DNA from: a virus
DNA length: 26,244 bases
Reading direction: 5' to 3' (one strand)
IMG/VR virus record: IMGVR_UViG_3300046782_000193
Span: 1-26,244 of that record
The stretch's first letter is position 1. Each line of letters starts with the position of its first letter. Shown piece after piece: positions 8,045-16,758 of this stretch. The position numbers were made by a program, and so were the translations under genes. Below the pieces are notes generated by a model. It was not told the DNA's origin. It saw only the letters and a list, made by a program, of their open reading frames with translations, and made no database searches.

Positions 8045-10001
8045 TGGCCGCTTCTAGATCCACCAGTTTGGGAACGGTTAGAAACGCAACGCCGAGATCA
8101 TATTCGGCATGGTATGTTTGCCCGGCAACTGGCGCGATGTTGATTTCGAGCCAGGTCGGATTGTACCGTATCGCATCTTCGTAGGCCTGCCATACGGAAG
8201 TTTGGCCTTGCTGGACCGTTTGGTATTGATTGGAGGCACTTCCCGATGGACTAACGTCCGACGTATTGGGATCGGTGGAGAAGTTGGGCACGAATGGTTG
8301 TGACGAGGTGATGTCACTGACCTTCGCGCCGTGATGAATTTCAAACTTCGTCACCAATTGGCCGTAGGTCAATGGCGTCACCAAGCCATCATCGACATTG
8401 AACGACGCCGGTATTTCGATCGTCAGGTCATCGGTTGGAAGTGTCAAATCAGCGTTGGTGTAGAACTGATACCCCACTGCGACATAACCGTCATCGGCGT
8501 AGGTCGGACTCCCCTCCGAAACGAAAATCTGATCACCGGTGCCGATCGTCGACTCCAACTGGATCGTCCCGATCAATGCGCCGGTGTCACCGATGCCCTT
8601 GATATGGTACTCGGTGATTTTCCCGATGATCTGTCCAGCGGGCAGTCTGGGGTCATGGAGCAGTACATTCTTACGGCAACTGAGATTCAAAGCCCGTTCG
8701 AACGTGCAATCGAAACTCACCTTGATCGCACGCGCGGACATCATCAAATGAGCCCGGGCGATCAACATCGGATAGATCATGGATTGCAGCCCGCGGTCGG
8801 TCGGCAAGAACGTACTGCGTCCAGAATACCCCAACGGCGGTGGAGTTCCCGCCACCGAAAGGGTCACATCGGTGCCTTGCATCGATATCTTGATCGGATT
8901 GAAAGGCTCGTCCTGAGGCACGGTAATGATCGATTGCAGCTCGCTCTCGACGACAAATTTGAGTGTCTCGGTGCGCCCCCGTTGCATCTCGTATTGCAAC
9001 GCCATGTTCCCCTGCACATTGTTTCCGCCACTGGCAGGAACATCCATGATCCCCGCAAAGGAGGCATTGTAAAATCCCTCACCGGCCTGGCCGGTATGCG
9101 GGTCACCGCTAACACTGGAGCCATTGACATTGAAAGCGCCTCCAGAAGTGTAGCCAGTTATCGACAAGTCATAGGACAACAGGTCCCCATTTGAATGGTG
9201 AGCCGAGAAATTCTTGATCTGAATGCTTACATCCTGCGGGGCATCCTCTGTCACCGACCCACCGCCACCAATACTGATCGAACTGCTGGCGACACTGACA
9301 CCATTCCCTAATTGATCACCAGGGGCAGGCCAATCAGCGGCTACCTGCGCCGCGTTTACAGCACTAAGGCTGGTGGCCGGTACGGCAATCACACCGACTT
9401 CCTGTTGGGTCCAATTGATCGTGCCGTCGAAGATCACCATGTTCTGCGGGGCTTGCGAGAAGGAAATCGCAACACTGTCGTAATAGGAGTCTTCCAATAG
9501 AAACTCCTCGGTCCCGTCTTCGCCGAAGGTGATGTCACTGATACTGACCGTCTGTGCGAACCGGTCCACGTGCCAGGACGAGGTGTAGGTTTCGAGAATT
9601 GTGTCGGGATCGTCCAAATGGGATTGATCGATCCAGATCGGATCGTAATACGGCGAAACCTTCAACGTCTCGGCCACCGCCTGCTTCTGGGCAAGGTAAT
9701 CCACGGGGCGAGCCAGGAATTTCAGCGTGACCACTTCCCCCAGCAGGTTCGACGGTAGCGCAACCAGCCGTCCGTAAAACAAGGGCGTGACAACACCACT
9801 CTGGGCCTGCCAGGAGAACCACGACCATTGCATTCTACCGGGCGCCAACAATCCGACGTGCGGGTTCTTGACCTCGATGTCGAGCGTGGGAATTTGTCCC
9901 TCGGTGTGGACGATGTCGAACGACAGAACAGCCTCGTCCTCGCGCAAATGCGCGGCGCTGAAAACCTCACCCGGACCGCACCACGCAAAATAAAACGGCA
10001 C
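8037..10001 (-). CDS. Large tail-tip / baseplate hub-like protein
   Basis: A 654-aa protein just downstream of the tape measure and one smaller tail gene, where siphophages keep their tail-tip hub. Its N-terminus (VPFYFAWCGPGEVF, then LREDEAVLSFDIVH and a KNPHVGLLAP segment) resembles beta domains of hub proteins. A Gly/Ser-rich insertion (about residues 225-335) looks like an added beta-sandwich. The GTG at 10001 is preferred: GAAGAGG precedes it and it begins one base after the previous stop; the frame extends upstream only through that neighbour. No lytic motif is evident. Confidence 0.65.
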   Translation of the reverse strand: MPFYFAWCGPGEVFSAAHLREDEAVLSFDIVHTEGQIPTLDIEVKNPHVGLLAPGRMQWSWFSWQAQSGVVTPLFYGRLVALPSNLLGEVVTLKFLARPVDYLAQKQAVAETLKVSPYYDPIWIDQSHLDDPDTILETYTSSWHVDRFAQTVSISDITFGEDGTEEFLLEDSYYDSVAISFSQAPQNMVIFDGTINWTQQEVGVIAVPATSLSAVNAAQVAADWPAPGDQLGNGVSVASSSISIGGGGSVTEDAPQDVSIQIKNFSAHHSNGDLLSYDLSITGYTSGGAFNVNGSSVSGDPHTGQAGEGFYNASFAGIMDVPASGGNNVQGNMALQYEMQRGRTETLKFVVESELQSIITVPQDEPFNPIKISMQGTDVTLSVAGTPPPLGYSGRSTFLPTDRGLQSMIYPMLIARAHLMMSARAIKVSFDCTFERALNLSCRKNVLLHDPRLPAGQIIGKITEYHIKGIGDTGALIGTIQLESTIGTGDQIFVSEGSPTYADDGYVAVGYQFYTNADLTLPTDDLTIEIPASFNVDDGLVTPLTYGQLVTKFEIHHGAKVSDITSSQPFVPNFSTDPNTSDVSPSGSASNQYQTVQQGQTSVWQAYEDAIRYNPTWLEINIAPVAGQTYHAEYDLGVAFLTVPKLVDLEAANA

Positions 10002-10002
10002 G

Positions 10003-10461
10003 TCATACCTCTTCGAGGTCGAGCTCCCAGGGCACCGTCCCCGCCCACTCGTCAATCTGCGCCGTGTTGGTCACAACCATCATGGTCAGACGCGGGCGGT
10101 AAAACACGAAACTCCCCTCAGTGAAATTGGAGCCGATAATCACCAGGCGTTGCGGCGTCCCACCAAGCGGGTAGCTCAAAAATGCGGCGCAATCGACCGT
10201 GACCGTCAACCCTGGCCAGACCCCGTCGAATGACGGGGTGCGCATGTCGGTGCATGTGATTTTGGATTTGTACTTGCGGAACTGTTGGTGGGCGACGTCG
10301 GTCAGTATCCCATTGATCGACCGTCGCATGTTCTTTGCCGCATCTATCGGCTCCAATGTCTGCGACAGCCCACGCGCCGAGTACAACGGCACTCCCATGA
10401 CGCTGATGGACAGCACGGTCTGATCGTTTGAAGGCGGTCCTGGGTAGAGCGGAGCGGGCAC
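10003..10461 (-). CDS. Putative distal tail protein
   Basis: A 152-aa beta-rich protein encoded between the tape measure and the large tail-tip gene, the slot used for distal tail or tip-connector proteins. The GTG start follows the tape measure stop directly. Segments such as GVPLYSARGLSQTLEPIDA and KITCTDMRTPSF are visible, with no catalytic motif. The assignment rests on order and size only. Confidence 0.5.
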   Translation of the reverse strand: MPAPLYPGPPSNDQTVLSISVMGVPLYSARGLSQTLEPIDAAKNMRRSINGILTDVAHQQFRKYKSKITCTDMRTPSFDGVWPGLTVTVDCAAFLSYPLGGTPQRLVIIGSNFTEGSFVFYRPRLTMMVVTNTAQIDEWAGTVPWELDLEEV

Positions 10462-12174
10462 TCAACGCCTCCAGGATTGCTTCCGGCCTGTACTGGCGAT
10501 TTGGCTATGCACGGCGAACCGTTCGAGGGCCGCCGCCGTATTCTCGGGAACGGACATCCCCGCGAACGATTGCCCTTCAATTGTCAGATTGAGAACGCGC
10601 GGCGCCGCACTGACGCTACCACCGATCACCCCACCAACATTGAGACCACCCGAAGCGAAGCGTGGGGCGTCCAGGGAATTGATGGCGTGCATGAAGGAGG
10701 TGCCGTATTTCTGCACCGCGCCGAGGCTCATCACGTATTCGCCGGAGGTCAACCAGGCGAGATTCGTGTCGGTGCCGCTACGGGGACCAACGAACAGCCC
10801 ACCGGTCGCCGCATGCCCGATCCCTCCACTGCCGCCACCACCGGCACTCCCGCCCGAGCCGTACCCCATCAACCCGCCGAGAACCGACATCAGGGCCTGC
10901 GCCTTCCCGGCCAGCCATTCGATCTTGCCGCCGATCTCATCGATCACCGACTGGATCGGCGCCCATATCGCATTGAAGGCATTCCCGATCGTAGTGGCGA
11001 TACTGGTGAACGTATTCTGGATGGTCTGCCCAATCGCCTCAAAGACTTTCGATGCCTGGCCGGCCACAGTGAAAAAGTCAACAATTGCATGCTCGATCTG
11101 TCCAATATAAGCAATTACTAGAGCAGCAACCCCGCCAAAAGTCGTACCCCAACCAGTGAGCAGCTCCTTGGTCCTTTCGATCGCCAGTCCCAGATCCCCC
11201 AGCGCATCCGTCGCCCATTTGTTGTCCTTGGCCGTCTGCTTGAGCTCGTTGTACTTGTCGGTCGTCTCAGTTAGAGATTTGATGACGGAATCTGGTACAC
11301 CGTCGATCTTCAACGCCTCCTTGATCTTCAATTTGGTCAGCGCGTCGGCATTGTTATACAGCTTATTGATTTCATCGGCCGCCTTGGTGGCATTCAGCGT
11401 CATCCCACTCATACCATTGCCAAAGTCCTTGACCGATGTCGCGTCCTTGGCGAGAACTTGGAGGAGCGCCTCGGCCACGGTCTTCACCGAGGTCAGAGGG
11501 CTCAACACGCTTTGGGATCCGGCCGCCATACGCCCGAGTTGTTCGGTGACCCCGGCTAATGACTCTGCCGCCGCTTCACCTGCGAGCTGCCACTTATCTA
11601 TGACTCCGCCTATGTTTGGGGCTGCCTGCGCCATCTTGGCGGCGCTTTCGGTCACCTTGAGCGACAAACTATCGAACGCCGACCCGAAGTCTTTGGCCGA
11701 AGCGCCCGATAGCTCCAACGCGCCCTGCAAAATGGACAGTTTGGCGGGCGCGTCAGCGACGACCGTCGATAAATGCTCTACTGCCTTGGCCGCGTCGGCG
11801 GCCTCGGTGGCGATGCTGAATAACTCCTTGAGGCCGTAGCCGGCCGCCAGCGCTGCAACGCCAAGCACCCCGAGCGATATGCCGATCTTGCCGAAGTGCT
11901 GGGCCAATTGGCCGACCTCGCCGAGACCGAACGAACGCAAAATGACCGACAGCTCCCGCAATTCGCCGCGCGTGACGCTGCTGCCTTCCGTCAGTTGCTT
12001 GAATTGATTGCCGGTCTGCGCGGCGGCCTTGCCGAAATTTCCGATCGACGCGCTGCTGCTGTCGCTCGCCTGCTGTAATTGGCCAAACGATTGTTTCGCG
12101 TCTGTGCCAACCTTGGCGAGCGCGCTGTCGTCAACCTCGATGACAACTTTTTGGACGATGTCGTCTTCGGCCAT
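10462..12174 (-). CDS. Tape measure protein (tail length)
   Basis: A 570-aa protein that sets tail length and is ejected during DNA delivery. It has the expected features: a helical, Ala/Ser/Gln-rich N-terminal half with coiled-coil character, hydrophobic stretches near residues 95-120 and 345-365, and a Gly-rich C-terminal part (about 440-470). It directly follows the frameshifted chaperone gene. At about 1.5 angstrom per residue, 570 residues would match a tail of roughly 85 nm. No lysozyme or peptidase domain was seen. Confidence 0.85.
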   Translation of the reverse strand: MAEDDIVQKVVIEVDDSALAKVGTDAKQSFGQLQQASDSSSASIGNFGKAAAQTGNQFKQLTEGSSVTRGELRELSVILRSFGLGEVGQLAQHFGKIGISLGVLGVAALAAGYGLKELFSIATEAADAAKAVEHLSTVVADAPAKLSILQGALELSGASAKDFGSAFDSLSLKVTESAAKMAQAAPNIGGVIDKWQLAGEAAAESLAGVTEQLGRMAAGSQSVLSPLTSVKTVAEALLQVLAKDATSVKDFGNGMSGMTLNATKAADEINKLYNNADALTKLKIKEALKIDGVPDSVIKSLTETTDKYNELKQTAKDNKWATDALGDLGLAIERTKELLTGWGTTFGGVAALVIAYIGQIEHAIVDFFTVAGQASKVFEAIGQTIQNTFTSIATTIGNAFNAIWAPIQSVIDEIGGKIEWLAGKAQALMSVLGGLMGYGSGGSAGGGGSGGIGHAATGGLFVGPRSGTDTNLAWLTSGEYVMSLGAVQKYGTSFMHAINSLDAPRFASGGLNVGGVIGGSVSAAPRVLNLTIEGQSFAGMSVPENTAAALERFAVHSQIASTGRKQSWRR

Positions 12175-12189
12175 CTTATGCGCTCGCTT

Positions 12190-12797
12190 TCATTCCGTAC
12201 CCATCAACAGCTTCTGCATATACTGCTGCATGTGTTTGTTATCGCTTTGCGCATTGCAGAGATTGGCGAACTCATCCGCCCGGTCCAGGCGCCGATTGCG
12301 TTCGCTTAATCTGATCCAGCAGGCTAATTGACGCGGGGTGATGCTCCACGCGTCAGACCAGGAGAGTCCGTCTGCAATGCTGCGTTGGATGGCGCGTGCG
12401 ATGAGTTCCCCGGCTCGGTCGACTGGGTCGGCGTATCCATGACCATCAGCCGGGCCATCTGATCGACGAAAGGGCCGAAGCCCTGCGGAAATGACAGCTT
12501 CTGCACCGCCGACAGGATCGCCATTTGATCGGCTGCTCCGAGCTCCCGCGCCTTTGCTATAACCGCTGCGTCGTCCGGCGATCCGGTCGCAATCGCGATC
12601 ACTTTAGCAAACAGATCGGGCGCCAGCTCCAACATGCCGGAGCCGCTAGTCCCCATTTCCGCGAGCGCCTGTTGCATATTGGGAAACTCGGCGAACAATT
12701 TGAAGACACTGGCAGCCGTCAGCCCGCGCACCGTCAGTTTGACGCCGCGGATTTCGACATCCTCGGTCAATGGTCCGAGGTCTAGCAGGCTATTCAT
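12190..12797 (-). CDS. Tail assembly chaperone, -1 frameshift (long) product
   Basis: The first 110 codons are shared with the 157-aa chaperone; translation then slips -1 at CCCTTTC (12468-12474) and continues for 92 codons to the TGA at 12190, giving about 202 aa. The -1 frame carries clearly protein-like sequence (SITPRQLACWIRLSERNRRL, then DRADEFANLCNAQSD). It is open from a stop at 12604 and has no ATG, GTG or TTG until an ATG at 12231, so it cannot have its own start. This is the lambda G/GT arrangement, in the canonical place between tail tube and tape measure. Confidence 0.8.
12324..12797 (-). CDS. Tail assembly chaperone, short product
   Basis: A 157-aa protein, mostly helical (about residues 26-110), after a short beta start (VEIRGVKLTVRGL). 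In lambda-like phages this product coats the tape measure until tube polymerisation. Its last 45 residues are Ser/Pro/Thr-rich, typical of the zero-frame tail left when no frameshift occurs. It lies between the tail-tube and tape measure genes. Confidence 0.8.
   Translation of the reverse strand: MNSLLDLGPLTEDVEIRGVKLTVRGLTAASVFKLFAEFPNMQQALAEMGTSGSGMLELAPDLFAKVIAIATGSPDDAAVIAKARELGAADQMAILSAVQKLSFPQGFGPFVDQMARLMVMDTPTQSTEPGNSSHAPSNAALQTDSPGLTRGASPRVN
12468..12474 (-). promoter_or_regulatory. Programmed -1 frameshift slippery heptamer
   Basis: Read on the minus strand in the chaperone frame this is C CCT TTC, an exact X XXY YYZ heptamer. Pro-tRNA can re-pair from CCT to CCC and Phe-tRNA from TTC to TTT. 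It lies where both frames are open, late in the helical domain. I did not fold a stimulatory structure; other slip points within the overlap are not excluded. Confidence 0.65.
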
Positions 12798-12822
12798 GTG
12801 CCCTTTCTCCTTTGTTTTGGGC

Positions 12823-13674
12823 TTAGGTCGCCGCGGCTACCAGCGTATTCGTACTTGTCGCTGGCGTACTACCAATCGGATTGACGCCGGTCACAATCAC
12901 CTTGAACGATTTGCCGACGTCGCCTGCGACCACCGTATAAGTTTTACCGGCCTGTGGTGGAGAGATCGGCACCCACGGGCCAGTCGTGCCGGTGACGCTC
13001 TGCCACGCGTAGGTATAGCTGTGCGCTCCAGTCCAACCGCCGATGGTCGCTGTCAGCACATCTCCGACCTTCGGGGCGCCAGGCGAAGATATGGACGCGC
13101 CGCCCGTGATCGTCGGGAGCAGCACATTTGACGGCGCAATTGAATTCACCGGCGGCATCAGCGTCATGGTGCCGAACACGCCGTCGATCGACTGCACCGA
13201 ACCAGACACGACCATCTTGACGAAAGCGTTGTCGATGATAGGCGAAAAGTCGCCGCTCGGTGTCAGGTTCACGCTGAGCAGATCAACGTACCAGCGCGGC
13301 CCAACTTCGTTGGTGGCATAGAACTTCAACTCGCCAATAAACGAGCTGCGCGAGAAGATCTGCACCTGCGGATTTGGCGGCGTACCACCATCGTTGCCGA
13401 CGTCGCCCATCAGCAACATCGCCAAATTCTGCGCCGTCAATTCCTCAAGGTCCATCTTCACCTCGCCTGACTTCTCGGTAATGATGGTCAGATCCTTGAT
13501 GCGCGAGCCCGCCATCGAGCTGTAATGGTCGAGCAACGTCACCTTGGGCGTGAAGGTAAACGTCGGCACGTTGCCGACATGAAAAAAACTGACCTGATCG
13601 ACCGGTTTAAACAGGATGAATCCCTTGCCGACCGCAAGGTTACTGACATCTGGACTACTGACGCCGTAAGCCAT
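12823..13674 (-). CDS. Major tail (tube) protein with Ig-like C-terminal domain
   Basis: A 283-aa protein in the tail-tube slot just before the chaperone genes. Residues 1-185 look like a tail-tube fold, including SSMAGSRIKDLTIITEKS and EELTAQNLAMLLMGD. From about residue 190 a separate Ig-like module follows (PKVGDVLTATIGGWTG, then YTYAWQSV), a type often added to tube and capsid proteins and exposed on the virion surface, where it may bind sugars. TPATSTN at the end is a typical closing strand. Confidence 0.8.
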   Translation of the reverse strand: MAYGVSSPDVSNLAVGKGFILFKPVDQVSFFHVGNVPTFTFTPKVTLLDHYSSMAGSRIKDLTIITEKSGEVKMDLEELTAQNLAMLLMGDVGNDGGTPPNPQVQIFSRSSFIGELKFYATNEVGPRWYVDLLSVNLTPSGDFSPIIDNAFVKMVVSGSVQSIDGVFGTMTLMPPVNSIAPSNVLLPTITGGASISSPGAPKVGDVLTATIGGWTGAHSYTYAWQSVTGTTGPWVPISPPQAGKTYTVVAGDVGKSFKVIVTGVNPIGSTPATSTNTLVAAAT

Positions 13675-13694
13675 GGTTTAAGTCTCCTTCTCTT

Positions 13695-14168
13695 TCAGTG
13701 GAGATCGGATGGATCGAGGACATAGGTCAGTTGGAAATACAGTTGCATTTGACCGACGACCGTTGATCCGGTCTGCAAATCCGAGATGTGGCCGGTGTGC
13801 ATCAATTCGCCGTTCGCACCTAGCAGGGCGCTCAGTTCGTCATCCCAGGTGAAGGCATTGAGCACCCGCATCCGTAAGCCGGACAACTCTTCACCGACGC
13901 CGGTATTCTCTATCGTGTCACGCGGCTTGAGAACGATGAATACCTGCGGCGTCAGTTCGAATATGCCAGGGGCGCGCGCACCACCGCGCGTGTGGACCGC
14001 CTGTGGGTTCTTGAGAACCTCCTTGCCGTCCAACAGAACAAGGGCCGGGAGTTTCTCCGACGGGATTTCGGCACGGTTGCGAAACACCGACAGGGTTTCC
14101 GGTCCGCCATTGACCGTCCCCAACAGCGTCAACAACCGCGACAGGATCATCTCGCGCTTGTCCTGCAT
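13695..14168 (-). CDS. Putative tail terminator / tail completion protein
   Basis: A 157-aa protein beginning MQDKREMILSRL, whose ATG overlaps the upstream stop (TGATG); the in-frame ATG at 14192 lies inside the neighbour. The pattern (N-terminal helix, then LPALVLLDGKE, FELTPQVFIVLK and a final VVGQMQLYFQLTYVLD) matches tail terminator proteins that cap the tube before head joining. Position between head closure and tail tube agrees. Confidence 0.65.
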   Translation of the reverse strand: MQDKREMILSRLLTLLGTVNGGPETLSVFRNRAEIPSEKLPALVLLDGKEVLKNPQAVHTRGGARAPGIFELTPQVFIVLKPRDTIENTGVGEELSGLRMRVLNAFTWDDELSALLGANGELMHTGHISDLQTGSTVVGQMQLYFQLTYVLDPSDLH

Positions 14169-14509
14169 CAGCGCCTGACCTGCAGTTCCCAATAAATCAC
14201 GATATTCCCCGGCACCAATTTTCCGACAGGCGAGACGATGCGCAGGGTCTCGCTCTCGGCGCCGGTCACGGGATCCAAGGTCACTAGGCGATCCTGTTCA
14301 CTATCCGGATCGAGGCCGAGACCGACTGCGGACACCAACGCCTTGCGGTCGGTCTGGTTGACGAGCTTACCCATGCGTTCCTGCGGCGTGTAATCCACGA
14401 TGAAGGCGAAGCACGGGCGATCGCCGCTGTCACGCCGCAAGATCGCCGGCGCCCCGTACTTGCGGATCATGCTGTCGGAAATAGCGCGCTCTCTGCCATA
14501 GTCGATCAT
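14168..14509 (-). CDS. Putative head closure (connector) protein
   Basis: A 113-aa protein, start chosen by ATGA overlap at 14509. The pattern KYGAPAILRR, then FAFIVDYTPQER, KLVNQTDRKALVSA and a terminal NIVIYWELQVRR matches small beta-barrel head-closure proteins that sit between adaptor and tail terminator. Gene order (adaptor, closure, terminator, tube) supports it. Confidence 0.65.
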   Translation of the reverse strand: MIDYGRERAISDSMIRKYGAPAILRRDSGDRPCFAFIVDYTPQERMGKLVNQTDRKALVSAVGLGLDPDSEQDRLVTLDPVTGAESETLRIVSPVGKLVPGNIVIYWELQVRR

Positions 14510-15225
14510 ACGATGGCAATTCCCGGGCTGTTGCGCCGCATCACCGCGAGGAACATCAAGCCATATGACGAATTGGTCAACGACGGATAGGACGACCCAC
14601 CGGAAGCTGTGGAAGCCGCAGCGTACTGGACCGAGATCTGTCCGATATGTTCCGAGGTGACCAATCGGCCGCTCCCGCCTGCCGACGCCTGGCCTTGCGC
14701 TATGAAGTGGGCCGCCAGATAAAAGGTCGCGGCTTGCGCATCCACTGGATCCCAATCATCCCCAATGAACAGCGCAGCCTCGTCCAAAGCCGTCTGCACC
14801 ACACTGTCGTCCACCGCCATGAACTCCGGGAACATGGATTTGAAAGCGACGACATTGATCGGATTCGCGGTGTCGATCACCGTCATCGTTCCGATGGTCG
14901 GCGTCGAGCGCCGGTTGTCGGCCAACGGATCGATGATGACGATCTCATAATAATAGTTGCCGGATAGAGCCATGGTATCGGCGGAAGCGAGCAGAACCGA
15001 GAAAGCATAAGACGGCGCATCCTCGACGACGATGCTCCCGTCGGATGTGGTCTTGATGACGACCGACATGGTTTTGTCGGCAACCCCGCGCACCTGCGGA
15101 TAGGCGGTCCAGGTCATGTTTACCTGCGCCATGTCAAACGGCGGATCGGGCGGTGGCACGATGCCATAATCGACATCGGTGTCATCGCCCGCGATCAGAC
15201 TGAAGTTTTGCCGAAGCTCGGTCAT
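14506..15225 (-). CDS. Head-tail adaptor (DUF4054-like) with N-terminal beta domain
   Basis: A 239-aa protein in two parts. Residues about 128-239 match the DUF4054 head-tail connector pattern: FKSMFPEF, VVQTALDEAALFI, ATFYLAAHFIA, and a final SYGLMFLAVMRR. Residues 1-125 are an additional beta domain (FSLIAGDDTDVDYGI, NMTWTAYPQV, SYAFSVLLASADTM) like Ig-type baseplate or fibre N-terminal modules. DUF4054 adaptors are usually about 120-150 aa, so the fusion is notable. It would dock below the portal. Confidence 0.7.
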   Translation of the reverse strand: MTELRQNFSLIAGDDTDVDYGIVPPPDPPFDMAQVNMTWTAYPQVRGVADKTMSVVIKTTSDGSIVVEDAPSYAFSVLLASADTMALSGNYYYEIVIIDPLADNRRSTPTIGTMTVIDTANPINVVAFKSMFPEFMAVDDSVVQTALDEAALFIGDDWDPVDAQAATFYLAAHFIAQGQASAGGSGRLVTSEHIGQISVQYAAASTASGGSSYPSLTNSSYGLMFLAVMRRNSPGIAIV

Positions 15226-16442
15226 GCTGCAGTATCAATCGAACCTTTGAGGGAGTGTGTCTTCATGCCACCAACCATGTAGGCCGGGCCGGACATCGAA
15301 CCGACAAGCCGCGAACCCTGCGTGGAATGGTAATGGCCGCCACTGACGCGAGCGGAGAAAAAGCGATCAAAGTCGATGTATCTCGGCATGGTGAAGATAG
15401 AAATCTGATTGAATGTCGCCCTGAAAACAACATCCAACACCTCGTAAGGATACGGTCCGATATTCGCATCGCCACGCATGCATACCGATGCGTACAACAA
15501 ATCGGTGTCCCCGAACCAATCGACCTGCATCCCGACCGGCCCCGGAAGCATGGACGAGCCGCTGAACGCATCGTCATGCGTCGTGTCGGGATCCTGCCAC
15601 AAAACATCACCAGGCAAAGCGACGACATCGTGGGATTGGTCGTCGTCGGTCACCAATGAGGCAATTAACGCGGCGCTCGCCTGCAGATCGGGCGGGTACT
15701 CGGCTTCCGGCGCAGCGATGAAACCCGCCGACAAACTCACAACACCAGGAACCAGGGTCGAGTCGGAAATGATGTCCGCGTCCATGATGCCCAGCTCCGG
15801 CATCAAATGGCCGAAGGCCGCTACCCCGTCAGGATCTAACGTGTCCTCGACATCGACATGGGTCGATGGCGTCAAGTACTGGATCATCAGCAGGACAGCC
15901 GATGACATGACCTGATCAGCATCGATCACGACTGCGGCGGTGGTGCTATATGACCCGACGATATCCGGCTCAATGACGGCTTCAAGATCACTGACCAGCG
16001 ATGGTGCCATCTGAACGGCACCGACACTCATGGATGGACTGCAAATGAAATCGTTGTGACCAACAGGCGGTGTAAAGATAATGAAGGTCGTTTGTATGTC
16101 ATACGACCCACCGACAGAATCATCATAAGATTCCGGCTGCAAGGTCGTCAGGCTGACAAGAGCCGCGCTGCCCACCCCGTCATTGTCGATCCAATCCTGC
16201 GGTGTGGTCCAGGCAGTGCCGAACAGCGCCGGCATCCAAAATATACTCGTGTCATTGAACAGTGTCGGTCGTTGAACATTACCCGCACTGGCAATCGGGG
16301 CAGGAAACAAATCCCCGAGATCGTGGAAGATAGCATCGACCAAAACCACACTGATACCATTCGGTGTGTGAAAGTCCTCGACATCCGTGACGAGGGACGG
16401 TGGACCGATGGTCTGCGATTTTGCCCTTAGGTCAACGTCCAT
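15222..16442 (-). CDS. Asp-rich repeat protein, connector block
   Basis: A 406-aa protein with degenerate repeats of roughly 22 residues built like those of the 438-aa protein at 4052-5368: VTDVEDFHTP, VIDADQVMSS, HVDVEDTLDP, IMDADIISDS, FGDTDLLYAS. The repeats fade near residue 330, and the last 70 residues (TMPRYIDFDRFFS, then RVSGGHYHSTQGSRL) form a different C-terminal part. The ATG at 16442, preceded by AGGAAG, is preferred over the ATG at 16475, which lies further inside the upstream gene. It overlaps the adaptor gene by ATGA. Function unknown; a head or neck fibre is a reasonable guess. Confidence 0.6.
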   Translation of the reverse strand: MDVDLRAKSQTIGPPSLVTDVEDFHTPNGISVVLVDAIFHDLGDLFPAPIASAGNVQRPTLFNDTSIFWMPALFGTAWTTPQDWIDNDGVGSAALVSLTTLQPESYDDSVGGSYDIQTTFIIFTPPVGHNDFICSPSMSVGAVQMAPSLVSDLEAVIEPDIVGSYSTTAAVVIDADQVMSSAVLLMIQYLTPSTHVDVEDTLDPDGVAAFGHLMPELGIMDADIISDSTLVPGVVSLSAGFIAAPEAEYPPDLQASAALIASLVTDDDQSHDVVALPGDVLWQDPDTTHDDAFSGSSMLPGPVGMQVDWFGDTDLLYASVCMRGDANIGPYPYEVLDVVFRATFNQISIFTMPRYIDFDRFFSARVSGGHYHSTQGSRLVGSMSGPAYMVGGMKTHSLKGSIDTAA

Positions 16443-16758
16443 TCGGCTTCCTGGTCGCATCCGGATCCATGACATACGGCATGCGGAGGACTTGGGTGTG
16501 GGGGATCACCGTCCGCCGCCTGCCTGTGGTTGCGTCATAGTGATTGGCCAGCAACATTTGCTTGCCACGACCAAACAGCTCATCGAATTTCTGTTCGGCG
16601 TCCTTTCGGAATGGATAGTTTTGTCGGATCGCATTGATCAGCATATTGACCGCCGCGCCCAGCACCGCCTCGATTGGCATGCCGGTCGAGGCGTGCGTGA
16701 TCATGTCGAACAGCACCCTTTCGTCACGAGGGAGGTGTCTGAGCGGGTCGTCAACCAT
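16432..16758 (-). CDS. Conserved-looking small head-block protein, unknown function
   Basis: A 108-aa, mainly helical protein starting MVDDPLRHLPRDERVLFDMI, with GAAVNMLINAIRQNYPF, KFDELFGRGKQMLL and a HYDATTGRRR segment. The layout seems familiar from alphaproteobacterial phages, but I know no function. The ATG at 16758 overlaps the upstream stop by 8 nt, which fixes the start against the longer open frame. Confidence 0.6.
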   Translation of the reverse strand: MVDDPLRHLPRDERVLFDMITHASTGMPIEAVLGAAVNMLINAIRQNYPFRKDAEQKFDELFGRGKQMLLANHYDATTGRRRTVIPHTQVLRMPYVMDPDATRKPNGR

